Shown: positions 24,507-35,269 of the stretch, piece by piece
How positions within the stretch are numbered: position 1 is the stretch's first letter
Layout: each line of letters starts with the position of its first letter
Source of the DNA: Monodelphis domestica
Taxonomy: Eukaryota > Chordata > Mammalia > Didelphimorphia > Didelphidae
DNA: 64,000 nucleotides
NCBI RefSeq assembly: GCF_027887165.1
Contig: NC_077228.1
Span: 423,973,207-424,037,206, forward strand
Direction of reading: 5' to 3'
Translations under genes and position numbers: made by a program
Notes under the pieces: generated by a model
Told to the model about the DNA's origin: nothing
Seen by the model: only the letters and a program-made list of their open reading frames with translations
Database searches by the model: none

Positions 24507-24522
24507 AAGAAAGTACAGTCTA
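24507..24522. repeat. Target-site duplication, right copy
   Basis: Identical to 24,335-24,350; marks the 3' border of the truncated SINE. Confidence 0.92.
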
Positions 24523-25183
24523 TTCCAATTTGAGGGTGTTTCTAATGGCAATTTTAAAACATGTTCATATTAATCTGTTTTTCTACAATTTCTTCATTTT
24601 ATCTATAATTCTACTTTCTGGGCCTAAGCACAGAAAAAAGTTCACGTGATTGCCTTTCACGTCCTTGATTATTTCCGCCATTTTCCCCTATCTTCTCTAT
24701 TCCAGGTTAACCATCCTACTTCCTTTAGTTGATCCTTAAGTGGAATGTTTTTCATTCCTTTCATCATTCTAGTCATCATCTTTTAGGTTTACTCCCAATT
24801 TGTTTGTGCATTTCCTACAGAGTTAACTACAAAGCTACAGATATGATCTGCCTAGAGAAGTAGAACCTCCCTTTTTCTGAACACTTCTTCTCCTCATGCA
24901 GTCTAAATTCTCATGAACCATTTTGACTTCCAGCTTTCAATGAACTAATTAATATCATTTTTCACAAAAGCAACTATTTAGTCTGTCTCTCCCATCCTGT
25001 ATTTTACATAGTATAGGATTAAAGACAATGTTTGGACACTCCTATAGGAAAATTCCCTTTAAAGTGACATAAATTCTTTTATGACTAATCCTTGTATCTG
25101 GTTATTTAGCCAGGCCTGAATGTTCCTCATTGTCCTATTGTCTAGTCCACATCTCTATGTCATAGCGCCATCTTGTCTACTCA

Positions 25184-25510
25184 GACAGACATGGTGGTAA
25201 ACACCGATAATCACATCTACTGGGGGAGCACTGACTGGTAGGTCTCTTAAGTTTGAGAGTTCTGAACTCCAATGGCTATGCCAATTAGGTATGCATGCTA
25301 CATCTATCATTAATATGGTGAGCCCTTAAGAGCGAGTGGGATACTACCAAACTGCCTAAAGAGAGACAAAAGGGTTCAGTCTAGAAACAGAGTAGATCAA
25401 AACTCCAAAAATGATCACTAATGGGATCTCAAGACTCACTTCCAAGCCAGGTGGAAGAGAAAAAGTTAGTCTTTAAAAGAAAAAGAAAGAAAAAATATAA
25501 AAAGGAAAGG
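25184..25510 (+). pseudogene. RN7SL: 7SL (SRP) RNA retropseudogene
   Basis: Copy of the signal recognition particle RNA, followed over nearly its whole length. The 5' domain: catggtggtaaacaccg matches the GCGGTGGCGCGTGCC region, then 'ctactgggggagcac' for CTACTCGGGAGGC and 'agtttgagagttctg' for AGTCCAGGAGTTCTG. The S domain: 'atcaatatggtgacc' is read as attaatatggtgagcc, then gagcgagtgggatactacca, aactgcctaaagagagac, ctagaaacagagtagatc, aaaactcc and gatcactaatgggatctc. It ends near 25,474 and is followed by an A-rich tail. The hallmark CpGs are mostly lost, as in an old retropseudogene. It sits inside a minus-strand CR1/L3-like LINE. No function is implied. Confidence 0.9.
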
Positions 25511-26329
25511 AAACTATTCAACTATTCTGTTCTATCAATTTAATAGTCTAGTTCAAAAAAGAAATTAGGTTAGTATGAACTTTGTTCTTGATTAAGCTAT
25601 GTTGTCTTTTAGTGGTCATCACTTGCCTTTATGATTGTTTAATACCATCTCTTTACAGACTCTTTATAAAATATAAATAAAATATAAAGGGAATAAAAGT
25701 CAGGATCATTGGTCTAAAGTTTGAAGACTTCATCCTATTTCCTTTTTTGAAAATTGGGACTTCTGCTCTTCTCCAGGCACTTATTTCTATTTTCAAAAAT
25801 CTTCCAAAGATCTGTGACTGTGGCTCAGTAATTACATCATGTAGTTTTTTTTAATGTACTAATATCAAGTTGTTTTCTGGGCCAGGAAACCTGAATGCAT
25901 TGAGGATAGCTAGATGGTATAATATCATATAACTTGTCCTAGGTTTCTACTCCCTGCTAATCATTGTTGTTCAATTCTTCTAATCCAAAATTCATTCTCC
26001 CCTTAGAAGCAAAAAAGCATAGAGTTGAATTATCCAATCTCACCATGATCCATTTTCATTATTCTATCCCTGCTGAAATGTGGTCTTACTCCTTATTTGA
26101 TCCTCCTCTTGTTCCCAATATATTAAAATGGATTTCTGATTTTATTGATCTGGAAGTTCATGATTCAGATTGAAACCCATTAAAGCTTGCTTATTCTTTA
26201 CCACACTTGTCCATATCCTTTCATGAGTTTATAAGAAGGGCCCAACTAGCCTGCTTTATGTCTTCCTCTAAGTTGAACCAATTAGCACACAAAGAGAACA
26301 CATTATGTTTCATAAAAAAAAACCATTAT

Positions 26330-27005
26330 CTTTGCCCCCAAACACACCCTTCTTTCAAACTTCCTTATTACTATTAAGAATACCACCATCTCTCCAGACC
26401 TTTAGATTTCTAATTTTGGTGTAATCTTCAATTCCTCATTCTTATTCACCCCATATATCTAATTGGTTGCCCAAAATAATCATTTCTACCTCCACAACAT
26501 CACTCATATCCATCCCTACTTTGCACCCACCTAACCATAATCCTAATTCAGACTCTACCTCTCACCTGGATTATTGAATTAGGCTACTAATTGGCCCTCT
26601 TTCCAGGAGTATCTTCCCATTTGAATCCAGCCTGCAGCTAACTGCCAAAGTCCTAAAGGATAGATCTGATTATATTTCTCTCCATAAGGTTCAGCTCCAC
26701 TGATCTATTTGCTCTTTCTCAACTCCATACCTGCATGAGACACACATCCAGAATGATCTCCCTCCTCACTTCCTCTCTTAGAGTCCTTGATTCATACTTC
26801 CAAATGCTATGTTCAACAGGCTTTCTCTGGTCCCCCTCCCTATCATCCAGAGACTTTCCAAGGTTACCTTCCATCTGCTCTCTATGTTTCCAGTATATAC
26901 TTATTGATACAATATCTTCTCTATTAAATATAAGCTCCCTGAAGGCAGTTTTTTTTTTAATTTTTGGAAGTTCTGTAAGCTGAATGCTACAGAAAACTGT
27001 GTGCC
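26330..27005 (+). mobile_element. L2-like LINE fragment
   Basis: Reads in the order of the L2 ORF end and 3' UTR: attcctcattcttattcacc, catatatctaattggttgcc, 'tctacctccacaacatcac', 'ctctcacctggattattgaa', 'gcagctaactgccaaagtcc', 'gtccttgattcatacttcc', 'ctttctctggtccccctcc' and finally ataagctccctgaaggcag. No open frame. The apparent frames at 26,719-27,009 (minus) and 26,735-26,983 (plus) are by-products. Confidence 0.78.
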
Positions 27006-27129
27006 TCACCTATTTGCTGATCTGAACAATCACATTATTGTATGTTCTGTAAGTTTCAGTTTACTTAGAATTGGCTTCTCACCATTACTGGCTAAAGGAA
27101 ACAAAAATTAATGATGATGACATTATAAT

Positions 27130-27385
27130 AGCTGACACATTTTATTGGTTTTCTATTTAACTCTTTAACGTTTAAAAAGCTCTTTAGCTATACATTATTT
27201 CATTTTGTTCTTCATAATAACCCTACAAGGCTGGTATTTTCATTATCTTCATTTATAGGCAAGAAAACTAAATCTAAGAGAGGTTAAGAACCTTACCCAG
27301 GGTCTCAAAGCTAGTAGTAATTGAGATGTTATTAGAACTCAAGTCTAACTGGCAACCTATCCATTAAATTACACTCCTAGAAAAC
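27130..27385 (-). mobile_element. MIR/THER-type CORE-SINE, minus
   Basis: The reversed order is complete: cgtttaaaaagctctttagc (3' end), caaggctggtattttcatta, 'gcaagaaaactaaatctaag', gaggttaagaacctta, 'aagctagtagtaattg' and 'agaactcaagtctaac'. Diverged. Confidence 0.72.
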
Positions 27386-27719
27386 GACTTACTTGACATT
27401 ACTTGGTAGTTAGCATTTTTCTAATACAGGTGACAAAAGCAAATACAAACTACTCTACATAAAAAAAATCTAAATGGCTAATTAGATTTAACCACTTTAT
27501 CTTGGTATAGTTCTCTACCCACAAGGCTCATTTTCACCGTTGGATTTGGAAGGGGCTAAATTTCACAAGCAAATTGCTCATAAAATACATAATACTCCAC
27601 TCTCATTCATAAGAAGAAATCTAGTTACCTAAATTAGTTGTATCCACTTTTTTTCTGCTTTTATACATAACTTCCACATAGCTTCCTGTAGTCACTCTAC
27701 TGTGTAGTGGGGGAGAGGG

Positions 27720-28140
27720 AAAGCTAACACTTAATTTCAGCACTTTCTTAGAGCTCATGTAGTCCAACTGCTTCACTTTATAGATGAAGACATTGAAGCC
27801 CAGGGAACATGAGTAACCTTCCCAAAGTCATTTTTTGTTGTTCAGTTGTGTCTGATTTTGTGACCTTATTTGGGGTTTTCTTGGCAAAGACACCAAAGTG
27901 GTTTGCCATTTCCTTCTCCAGCCCATTTTACAGATAAGGAAACTGAGGCAAATAGGGTTAGATGACTTGCCTAGGGTCACATAGTAAGTGTCTGAGGCCA
28001 GATTTGAAATTAGATTTTCCTGAGTCCAGGTCCAGCATTCTTTCTACTGCACCACCTAGCTGCCCTCCTTCTAGAGTCAGTAAATAGCTGGGGTCAAACT
28101 CAGGCACTCTAATTTCAAATCTAGGGTACTTTTTACTCTC
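27720..28140 (-). mobile_element. MIR-type SINE split by a younger SINE
   Basis: The left part (27,720-27,830) shows 'tttatagatgaagacattga' and 'agtaaccttcccaaagtca'. The right part (28,067-28,140) resumes with gagtcagtaaatagctgggg, tcaaactcaggcactct. Between them lies a complete RTE-tail SINE in the same orientation. The two halves make one continuous MIR when the insert is ignored. Confidence 0.75.
27831..28066 (-). mobile_element. Marsupial SINE with RTE-type tail, minus
   Basis: The plus strand starts at the reversed tail gttgttcagttgtgtctgat, then tttgtgaccttatttggggt, gtttgccatttccttctcc, cagataaggaaactgaggca, gggtcacatagtaagtgtct and ends gcaccacctagctgccct. Low divergence, full length. 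A short agtca occurs on both sides and may be what remains of a target-site duplication. Confidence 0.9.
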
Positions 28141-28204
28141 TCTCAGTTTTACTTTATGTCCACTATTATAAGGTATTTGGAAGTCAGTGAACATTTTATT
28201 CTAT

Positions 28205-28370
28205 AATAATAAAAACTTAAATGTAATTTGTAAGGTTTACAAACACTTACCTCATAACAACCTTGTGAAGTAAGTATGCATTTTACAAATAAAGAAACTG
28301 AGTATCAGTGAAGTGGCTTCACTAAGATTACCCAGGAAGAAGTGTAATAGAGGTTCTTTCACTATGATAT
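28205..28370 (-). mobile_element. MIR-type SINE, minus
   Basis: Reversed order: gtaaggtttacaaacactta, ctcataacaaccttgtgaag, 'cattttacaaataaagaaac', tgagtatcagtgaagtgg, then a diverged CORE. Partial at the tRNA end. Confidence 0.65.
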
Positions 28371-28371
28371 T

Positions 28372-29005
28372 TAAGGTAAGAGAAGTGCTGGGAAAGTGAC
28401 ACTACGAAATAAGATTAGAGGAGAAACTGAGATACTCACTCCTCCCCCCCCCACTTCCTGTCTATTTCTGTTGATCTTAACAGCTCTTCAGAGATGGTAA
28501 GTTAACAACAGCTTCCAATAGACTAATTTCACAATAACATAATACAGTCAAAAGGGGATTTTTTTTAAAGGAAGGAAGTTAGGGAGTTGGGGAAGGGCAT
28601 AGGGAATTTAAGGTTTCCCTAATCTATCATAAAGTTCAATATAAGGAAGTAAGATTGATTTGTCTTTGAGGGGAAATTGTTAATAATTTGAAAAGGACAT
28701 CAGAGTTATGCCCCAATCTTTTCCAAGGTTAAGTTATTAGTCAGGAATTCAGAGCAGTGGTCTGCTGGCTCCTCTATCACAGTTCAGGAGAGCAGGAATG
28801 AAGTTTCATATGTTGACTTTCTTAACTGACTCCCTGACCAAATTCTACTCTGGAATCTTCCCTTCTCTCCTTGATTGACAGTCCTTCAAGCTTCCATTCT
28901 TTTGCATCTGCTTGCAAGTCACTCTGTTGTAGTAATCAGTTTCTCCAGAAGTCAAATCAAGATGAAGCCCTTCCTGTTTTTCTAAAAAAGAGAGATTTAA
29001 GAGCA
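28372..29005. other. No gene seen
   Basis: About 0.6 kb of unassigned sequence with a poly-C run near 28,443-28,452. No coding or RNA signal is recognised. Confidence 0.4.
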
Positions 29006-29007
29006 AG

Positions 29008-29215
29008 GTCCTGTGCAAAGAGCTCTACATTTGGATTCAGAGGACTTGAGTTCAGTACCCAACTTTATTACTATTACTATTACTATTATTATTATCCATG
29101 TGACTATAGATAAATCATTTAACTCCTTTAGAAGAGTTCTCAATGTCTTTACCTGTAAGATAAGAGGATTGAACTAGATAGCCATTGAAGCTCCTTTAAG
29201 TCAATGAAACTAGCT
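29008..29215 (+). mobile_element. MIR-type SINE carrying a (TTA/CTA)n run
   Basis: Plus-oriented MIR text: 'cctgtgcaaagagctctac' then 'ggattcagaggacttgagtt' on the left, and 'tgactatagataaatcattt', aactcctttagaagagtt, ggattgaactagatagcc on the right. Where the family normally has its short central stretch there is a trinucleotide run (tattac/tatta) at about 29,064-29,098. Confidence 0.65.
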
Positions 29216-29599
29216 AAGTATTGTCCTTTTTCCATGTTCTGGGTCACAAGAATGATCTATGATTCCTTCAGTGGATGAGGAACTCTCAATATCAAAGAAA
29301 TCAACCAAACAATAGAAAAATATTTATTAGCTATACCTCAACAATATAATAAAATAAATAAAAAAATATAATACTATGGCAGAAAGGGTATAAAGAGAAC
29401 ATCACAAAATGTATGAATTTCTTTAATGGCATAAGAACTTTTAGATTCATCCTGGGTCTCCTGTGAAGAAATGTTTCCATGACCTTTAATCGTGAAAAAG
29501 GGTTCTTTTTTTTTAATTTTAGTTTAATTCTGCTAAGAAATGGGAATACAAAAGCAAAAAATGAAACAATCTGTGAGCTCAATTAAGGGAAGACTGAAA

Positions 29600-29735
29600 G
29601 TTGCCTGAAGCATTTGAGAAGGCTAAATGATTTGTCCCAAGAGAACAGAACATGAGAAGCTCATTTGAATCTGAGCCTTCCTAACTCTAAATTCAGAACT
29701 TTGTTATATCTCACATTGCCTCTTATTTTTCTAAT
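29600..29735 (-). mobile_element. MIR-type SINE fragment, minus
   Basis: The plus strand shows gaaggctaaatgatttgtcc, 'gagaagctcatttgaatctg' and 'agccttcctaactctaaattcag', the reversed CORE and B-box order. Partial. Confidence 0.6.
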
Positions 29736-29739
29736 ATTC

Positions 29740-31088
29740 TCTGAAAATGAATGTGGTATGAAGAATGCAATTGTTTCTTTTCCTTTTACTTGACTTAAGG
29801 GACTCAAAGCAGGCCGACTACTTTTCACTTATCAAAACCAAAAATATGAAATATGCATCCTAAAAGTTACGAGGCCAAAGAACTCAATTTATCTACTTAC
29901 TCTATATTACTATATGTTACATGGGAGGCATTTGTCTTTGTGCTTCTTAAAAAGATAATACTGAATAATTAATGAAACCCATTAGCACTTTTCTCACAGC
30001 TACAGGGACTTGAAGACTATGTGTGTTAATTAGGATGGATTCACTGGCATATTTAGACATCTGATGCAATTTTTTAAAATTACAAATCAAGAGATTATGA
30101 GAAAAGCTAAGCATAAGTCTTCAGGTGGTAGAGGTATTTCAGGAATGCCAGCATTAAAGAAAAATTAACAGTACTGTTTTAACTTAGCTAATTTGCACTT
30201 AGCCACATGCAATCTATTTGTGTACACCCAGATGCCCTCTTTAAAATGGTCTCATTTTTATTTCCATATCAGTTATTTATAGTCAGTGGAAAGCAATCAT
30301 AAGTGTTCTAATCATGACAAGAAAAGATGAAGTTTTCCACACTCTTGTGTCCACACTAAATATGCTTTTTTCATACCATGTCTCTCCCCACTTGCTCCTG
30401 GGAGTGGATTTGGCACAGTGATTCAGACCAATGACAACTAGATGGCTCTTACCTGGATATAAAGCGCTAAAAATTCCCCACATTATCATACCTATAAGTG
30501 AAAAAAATATATTAGTGATAATGATGATGATTATATCTCTCATTTATGTAGCATTTAAATAAAGGCACTGTACTAATCAATCTATAATTAATTATAATTA
30601 ATATTTCAATTGATTCTCACAACAACTTTCATAGGGACAGGGCAAGAGGATGGTACTAGAGAAATATCCAAACCAATTCAGAGGATTTCACCCTTCCTGG
30701 CTAAATACAACCTGGAGAAAGACAGGCAATCTGGTGGCAGACTTTGTTATTATTAATAATAAAAAAAATTGCTGGTTATTTGCTAAACAGTATGTTTTCC
30801 CAAGTTACAGGCTTCTGTGGGCTGCTCACCAAGTTGGCCAATTCTCACAAACTATTTTCCCTGAGCTTTGTTATGGCTAAAAAGCTTATTTCCTGTCCAC
30901 TCCCCCCACCCAAAATGTGTTTGTTCAATTGGCTAAGAAAACGGTTTTTATTTTATAGAAATTATATCCATCAATTATAAATTGCTTTGCACCTATAAAA
31001 CCCATTGAAGCTGCTAAACAAATAAGAAGAATGTAATGACTTGCAGTCACTGCTCATGTAACTCAAGTAATGAACTCATGCATTTAGA
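29740..31088. other. No gene seen; possible MIR scrap
   Basis: About 1.3 kb. 30,545-30,640 may be the reversed 3' end of a MIR (tagcatttaaataaaggcac, then ttgattctcacaacaacttt), interrupted by an AT-rich palindrome-like ataattaattataatta. The frames at 30,283-30,543 (minus), 30,650-30,880 and 30,744-30,980 (plus) are not recognised. Confidence 0.4.
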
Positions 31089-31089
31089 A

Positions 31090-31345
31090 TGCTTAGATGG
31101 CAAAGTAACTAGGGCACTGATCCTGGAATCAGGAAGAACTGTATTCAAATCTGAACTCAGACAACTGTCAGCTAAGTGACCCTGGGCAAGTCACTTACCC
31201 TCAATCTGCCTCAGTTTCCTTATATATAAAATGTGGACAATATGAGTATAAACCCCCAGAGTTTTATGAGGACAAAATGAGAGAATAGTTATAAAAGAAC
31301 TTTGCAAAATTTAAAGTATTATATGAAAGCTAGCTATAATTATTG
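31090..31345 (+). mobile_element. MIR/THER-type CORE-SINE, full
   Basis: Head tgcttagatggcaaagtaac, 'cctggaatcaggaagaactg', gtattcaaatctgaactcag, gaccctgggcaagtcactta, ctgcctcagtttccttatat, then the THER-like 3' end (gaggacaaaatgagagaata, aagaactttgcaaaatttaa). The 3' half differs from the RTE-tailed class. Confidence 0.8.
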
Positions 31346-31734
31346 GTCATTATAGTTCATTTCTAGGCCTTTAAGCTAGCATGCTCTCCCTCAGCTTGGT
31401 TTGGTAGCTGCAAAAGCAATTCGAGAGCCCTAATATGTTAATAGTTCTGTGGGCTCAATAATATGGGCATTTCGATCACTTGTTCACATTGCAACCAACC
31501 CATTCCTGTTCATCTGGAGTGATTCTTGTTGATGTCCTAAGGCAAATCCAGCACAAGAAATATATCCAATGTACTTGTTGCCTTCCTCTCGAACTCTTGC
31601 CATTATATGTCCAATAAGGGCTATCCATGAGAAGCAAGAGTGATGGATTACCAATTTAAAGATTATTTAAAGAATCATTCCAACATAATAGTTTTCAGAC
31701 TTCACCAAAGGGAAAACAGAGCAGGGTAGGTGAA

Positions 31735-31885
31735 AGAACACTGGAGAGTTAGGTTCTAGTCTTAGCTCTCTCAAACCAAGTGGCATAAAGAAAATAAAGT
31801 TATTCTCCATGGGCATCAATTTTCGAATCTATAAATTGGAGGTGTTAGGATAGATTTCCTCTAAAGTCCTTCCATCATTGGTAAC
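31735..31885 (+). mobile_element. MIR-type SINE fragment
   Basis: Shows gagttaggttctagtcttag, a weak CORE, 'aattttcgaatctataaatt', ggaggtgttaggatagattt and 'aaagtccttccatcat'. Diverged. Confidence 0.55.
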
Positions 31886-32499
31886 ATTGTCTTATCTGCC
31901 TGTTTTCATAAACAATATCAACAGATCATTGTCTGGAATGTAAGGACCTAAAAAATTCTATAAGGAATTAGAACATGGAACAGTGCAGCTCCAGCTTCTC
32001 TGTATTTGATGAGCATCAAAAACTATATCAAATCAAGTCAAGGATGATATGGTTGTCATCCTTGATAACCAGCTTTTGGAATGATAAGGCTATCTCTTCC
32101 ACACATCTTAATTGCCTTCATCATAGATCTGTTATTCATTAATCAACCATCATTTCTAGGCATATATTCTCAATTGCTCTCATACTATTCTAGAACCTAC
32201 CTGTGACTTGGAAACATGCTCATCACAGAGATCATTCTTGTGATGTTTTTAATAATAATTGTATAAAAAAATTTACTCACTTCTCTACCTTTAACTTTAG
32301 AGCCTAGAGCCACTAAGTTCTACCTATAAACTAAGTCCCACCATGGGTCATGGGCCCTTATAGAGCCTTTGGTTGCTGTTTCAGAAAAAAGGAGCACATT
32401 GAACCAGTGGTTCTTCAGGATTCTAATGAGGCTGTTATAAGGATTGAAAGTGATCAAGGATGTATAGCATATTATCTCCTTCAAAATGCTATAAAATCA

Positions 32500-32870
32500 A
32501 TTTATAATGGACTTACTATGTACTAGGAATTATGATGCATTTAAAGACACAGAAAGATAATCCCTGCTCTGAAGGAACTTACATTTTAATAGGCTAAAAC
32601 AATGCATAAAAGATGAAAAGCAGTTGGTTTGGAAGATACTTGCATAGGGGGAGAAGTGGAGAAACCCAGAGTTAGGAATGGAGTCAGGAAGAGTGAAGCA
32701 TAGCTGGCCAGGGCATTTCTTCAGAATGGAAACTCCTGGAGGAACTCACCAATAGAGGAGATGACTACAGAAGAGAAAGCATCTTTCAGCATAAGGAAGA
32801 CCACAAGGAGAGAGGAATATTCCAGCATAGGAAGGCAACTAAGATATGGTTGTAAAGTGTAGAAATTTCT
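32500..32870 (-). mobile_element. L2-like LINE 3' end, minus
   Basis: The reversed L2-type end: acttactatgtactaggaat, 'aatccctgctctgaaggaac', ttacattttaataggctaaa, followed by a segment ('cattccagcatgg'-like near 32,815) seen with this repeat type. Decayed and tentative in extent. Confidence 0.5.
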
Positions 32871-34684
32871 TACTAGAGCCAGTTGCCATCTTTCCAACTC
32901 AAAAGGACCAAAATGACATCAGATGATATCTCTTGACTCACAAATAAGTTGCATTTATGTGAGGTAGATTTGCACAAAGTTGGCAGCCTCACTCTCTGTT
33001 CTAGTCATCATATTTCAGTGGCAAGAAAAAATTCAAGATAACTGGTGATGGTTCAGGATGCAATGGATGACCCTGGCTTCTTCAGTATTTAACCAAAGTT
33101 CTAAGTGCCCCACAGTGACTGCTTCCACTACCTTCATGGACATTGGAATACATTGCTCATCTACCCCTTCTGAGATAAGTCTTCATAGGGTAGACAACCC
33201 CCTAGTTCTCCCATGGGTTTAATGCTTGTTAGTTACTCTCAATCTGGTTTAGTGCACTTGCAGAGATAGTTTACCAGGGTGTGGCCTATACTCATGCTAC
33301 AGCTTCTTGGAGCCATAGGTAAGAGCTTGGTGACAGGTGAACGCCAAAAAAGGAAAGCAGTCCTGGAAGGGGCTTATCAATCCCTCACAGCAGAGATACT
33401 AGTCTTCCCTGAGTCCCTCATATGCCTAGTGGAGCTAGGAGAGGAACAAAAGATGATTGGCCTGGATATTTCCTCAAAAATGAAGTCTGTGGAATAATTC
33501 ACCAATGGGAGGAGGGAACTTCTTGGAGAGAGGAAATCTTTTAGGGTCAGAAGACAGCTAAGGAATGATGACAAAGCCCAGAGAGTCCAAGATAGAGCTG
33601 ACAGATAGTGTTTTGTTATTATTCACAGGCTCCATACTATTTCCCCAGATCATACTTAATAATAAAGAAGCTACAAATTTATTAATCTTGTTTGGATTGT
33701 TTTCCCCTAAAATGTATTGTCTTTGATTTGTCCATGAAAACATTCATTTACCATTTTTTTTCTCATTCACCCAACCTCTCAATACCATCCTATAGTTTCA
33801 GTACCTTTCAGTTCTAAATCTAGGAGCCTATGATCTCTATCAGCTTCAGATTTGCTACCCATTAGAGTCTGAGGCCATCATTCATAAACTTGAAGATTTT
33901 ACCCTACACTCCTTCTTTCAGGTCATTTGTAAAATTGTAAAAGGAGACAAATTGCAGGACGACCTCATTGTTTGCATTTCTCTATCCATTGTGAGAAAAA
34001 AATCTTATTTCCTTAAAAAAGTTTCTGTAAATAGCTGTTGACATTCAGATTTAGTCTGAGTCCTTCTGGGAACAGTAAAAGAAAGTTAAAAACAAAATTT
34101 GTAGTTAAGTTAGCTCTGAATAATTCTCAATTATTTTGCAATTGTGGAAAAAACCCAGATGAAGAAAATTTGAATTTCCCAAGGAAATATTTCTTCTTCC
34201 ACTCTCCCATTGATAATGCCTTTTTATCTTCCCTTGGCAGGCTGGCAGTTGCAGGATAATACATCAAAAAAGTGTTTAATTCCTCTGACACCAGAGTTCT
34301 GGGTACATGCTCAGTGTTAATGTGACTCCATCAGCATCAGTTGCCAATACAATGTGAAATACTGATGAAATGAACAGCCATTGTGCTACTCTATTGTTGC
34401 CTGATGCTATTTTCCTGTAAATGGTTCTCTGGATCATTGCATTTACTATAAGTTCTGCTTTCCTAATTTAACAAAAAGATTGATCATTTACCCTTTTGTC
34501 TGCTGTCTCTTCCAACAAGTGCACTCTTGCTTTCATTTTGTAAATGTTACTTCGACTTAAAAATAAACAAAAAAGGTCAAACAGCCTCTTTCACTGATTT
34601 GGGGAGGGGTTGCTTATTATACAACTCTGAAGATAGATGACATAGCTTTGCTTTTTCAGTCCTTTGTCATTTAATTTTTCTCAG
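32871..34684. other. No gene seen; partly repeat-like
   Basis: About 1.8 kb. 32,960-33,330 has the feel of a dispersed marsupial repeat (for example 'gttggcagcctcactctctg'), but I cannot name it. The open frames at 33,279-33,497 and 34,038-34,259 have no recognised motif. 33,800-33,835 may be a scrap of a reversed MIR. Confidence 0.4.
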
Positions 34685-34813
34685 AAAGATTCTAACAAGG
34701 TCATTTTGGACCACACAATTACTTTTGGAAGCAACGTGATCAAAGGAGTCCTTGATCAATTTGAAGAGTTCTCCAAAAAATTTCGATCAGATTCCAGGAC
34801 ATGGAATTTTGCT
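34685..34813 (+). other. Exon-like segment with splice-type borders, unidentified
   Basis: 129 bases (43 codons, no stop) lie between an acceptor-like ttaatttttctcag (ends 34,684) and a donor-like GTAAGG (starts 34,814), in phase 0 at both ends. The peptide is mixed, with a middle FGSNVIKGVLDQFEEFSKKF that looks protein-like. No start codon, neighbouring exon or family was recognised; a second acceptor-like site (ctttttcag) ends at 34,659. It may be an exon of a gene extending beyond the window, an old pseudogene or chance. Confidence 0.25.
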
Positions 34814-34814
34814 G

Positions 34815-35268
34815 TAAGGGCATCTCCCATGAGAGCACATATGAATTCTTGCTTTTCTGAACTGGTTGGTCCAGAGTGATGAGGATACTTCCAATATGAT
34901 TAGAGCCTGAGTCCAGGGATTGAGACTACTTTTCAGAAGAGCTGCTTTTCCTCCAATCTCTCAAAATGAGTTATGAAGTAGCTCACTTATTTTTTCTTAC
35001 CTTATGTTTTCTCTCTATCTTAGATTTCCACATTTCTCTGGCCCCACCTCACACACTGGCTAAGTACCAGAGAATGACAACTTAAATAAGAACATAATAA
35101 GCAACAAATATTTAGGAATATATTGTACTGGCCTTGGCTTTCAGATCTCTAAGTTTAATAGTTTAGAAAAGATTCAGAATTCCTATATTTGAGATCCACC
35201 TAACTGTGGAATCTAATGTTTTCATTGAAGAAGGAAGAAGAATTCTTATAGAGGATAATAATACACCT
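34815..35268. other. No gene seen
   Basis: About 0.45 kb of AT-rich sequence without recognised features, leading into decayed L1 sequence. Confidence 0.4.
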
Positions 35269-35269
35269 A

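Larger units (their letters stand above)
24190..25900 (-). mobile_element. CR1/L3-like LINE, minus strand, decayed
   Basis: Non-L1 LINE of the CR1/L3 group read in reverse. Landmarks on the plus strand follow the known reversed order: gtgaaatggacctattat and ccaatttgagggtgtttct (3' side); tccttaagtggaatg; tcattctagtcatcatc; 'cttgtatctggttatttagccaggcctgaatg'; catctctatgtcatagcgcc; gttcaaaaaagaaattaggt; and gatcattggtctaaagtttg. No open frame remains. It is interrupted by a truncated SINE at 24,351-24,506 and by a 7SL RNA pseudogene at 25,184-25,510, so it predates both. Confidence 0.72.

Noticed and set aside
27826..28072. Five-base agtca flanks as a proven target-site duplication
   Set aside because: Too short to stand alone; kept only as a possible remnant.
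32038..32065. Ten-base hairpin (tcaaggatga with its complement, 8-base loop)
   Set aside because: Short and isolated; no terminator, miRNA-length stem or repeated context, so probably chance.
34330..34420. Box C/D snoRNA-like words (ctgatgaaa and a later ctga)
   Set aside because: Only about 40 bases apart and with no terminal stem.
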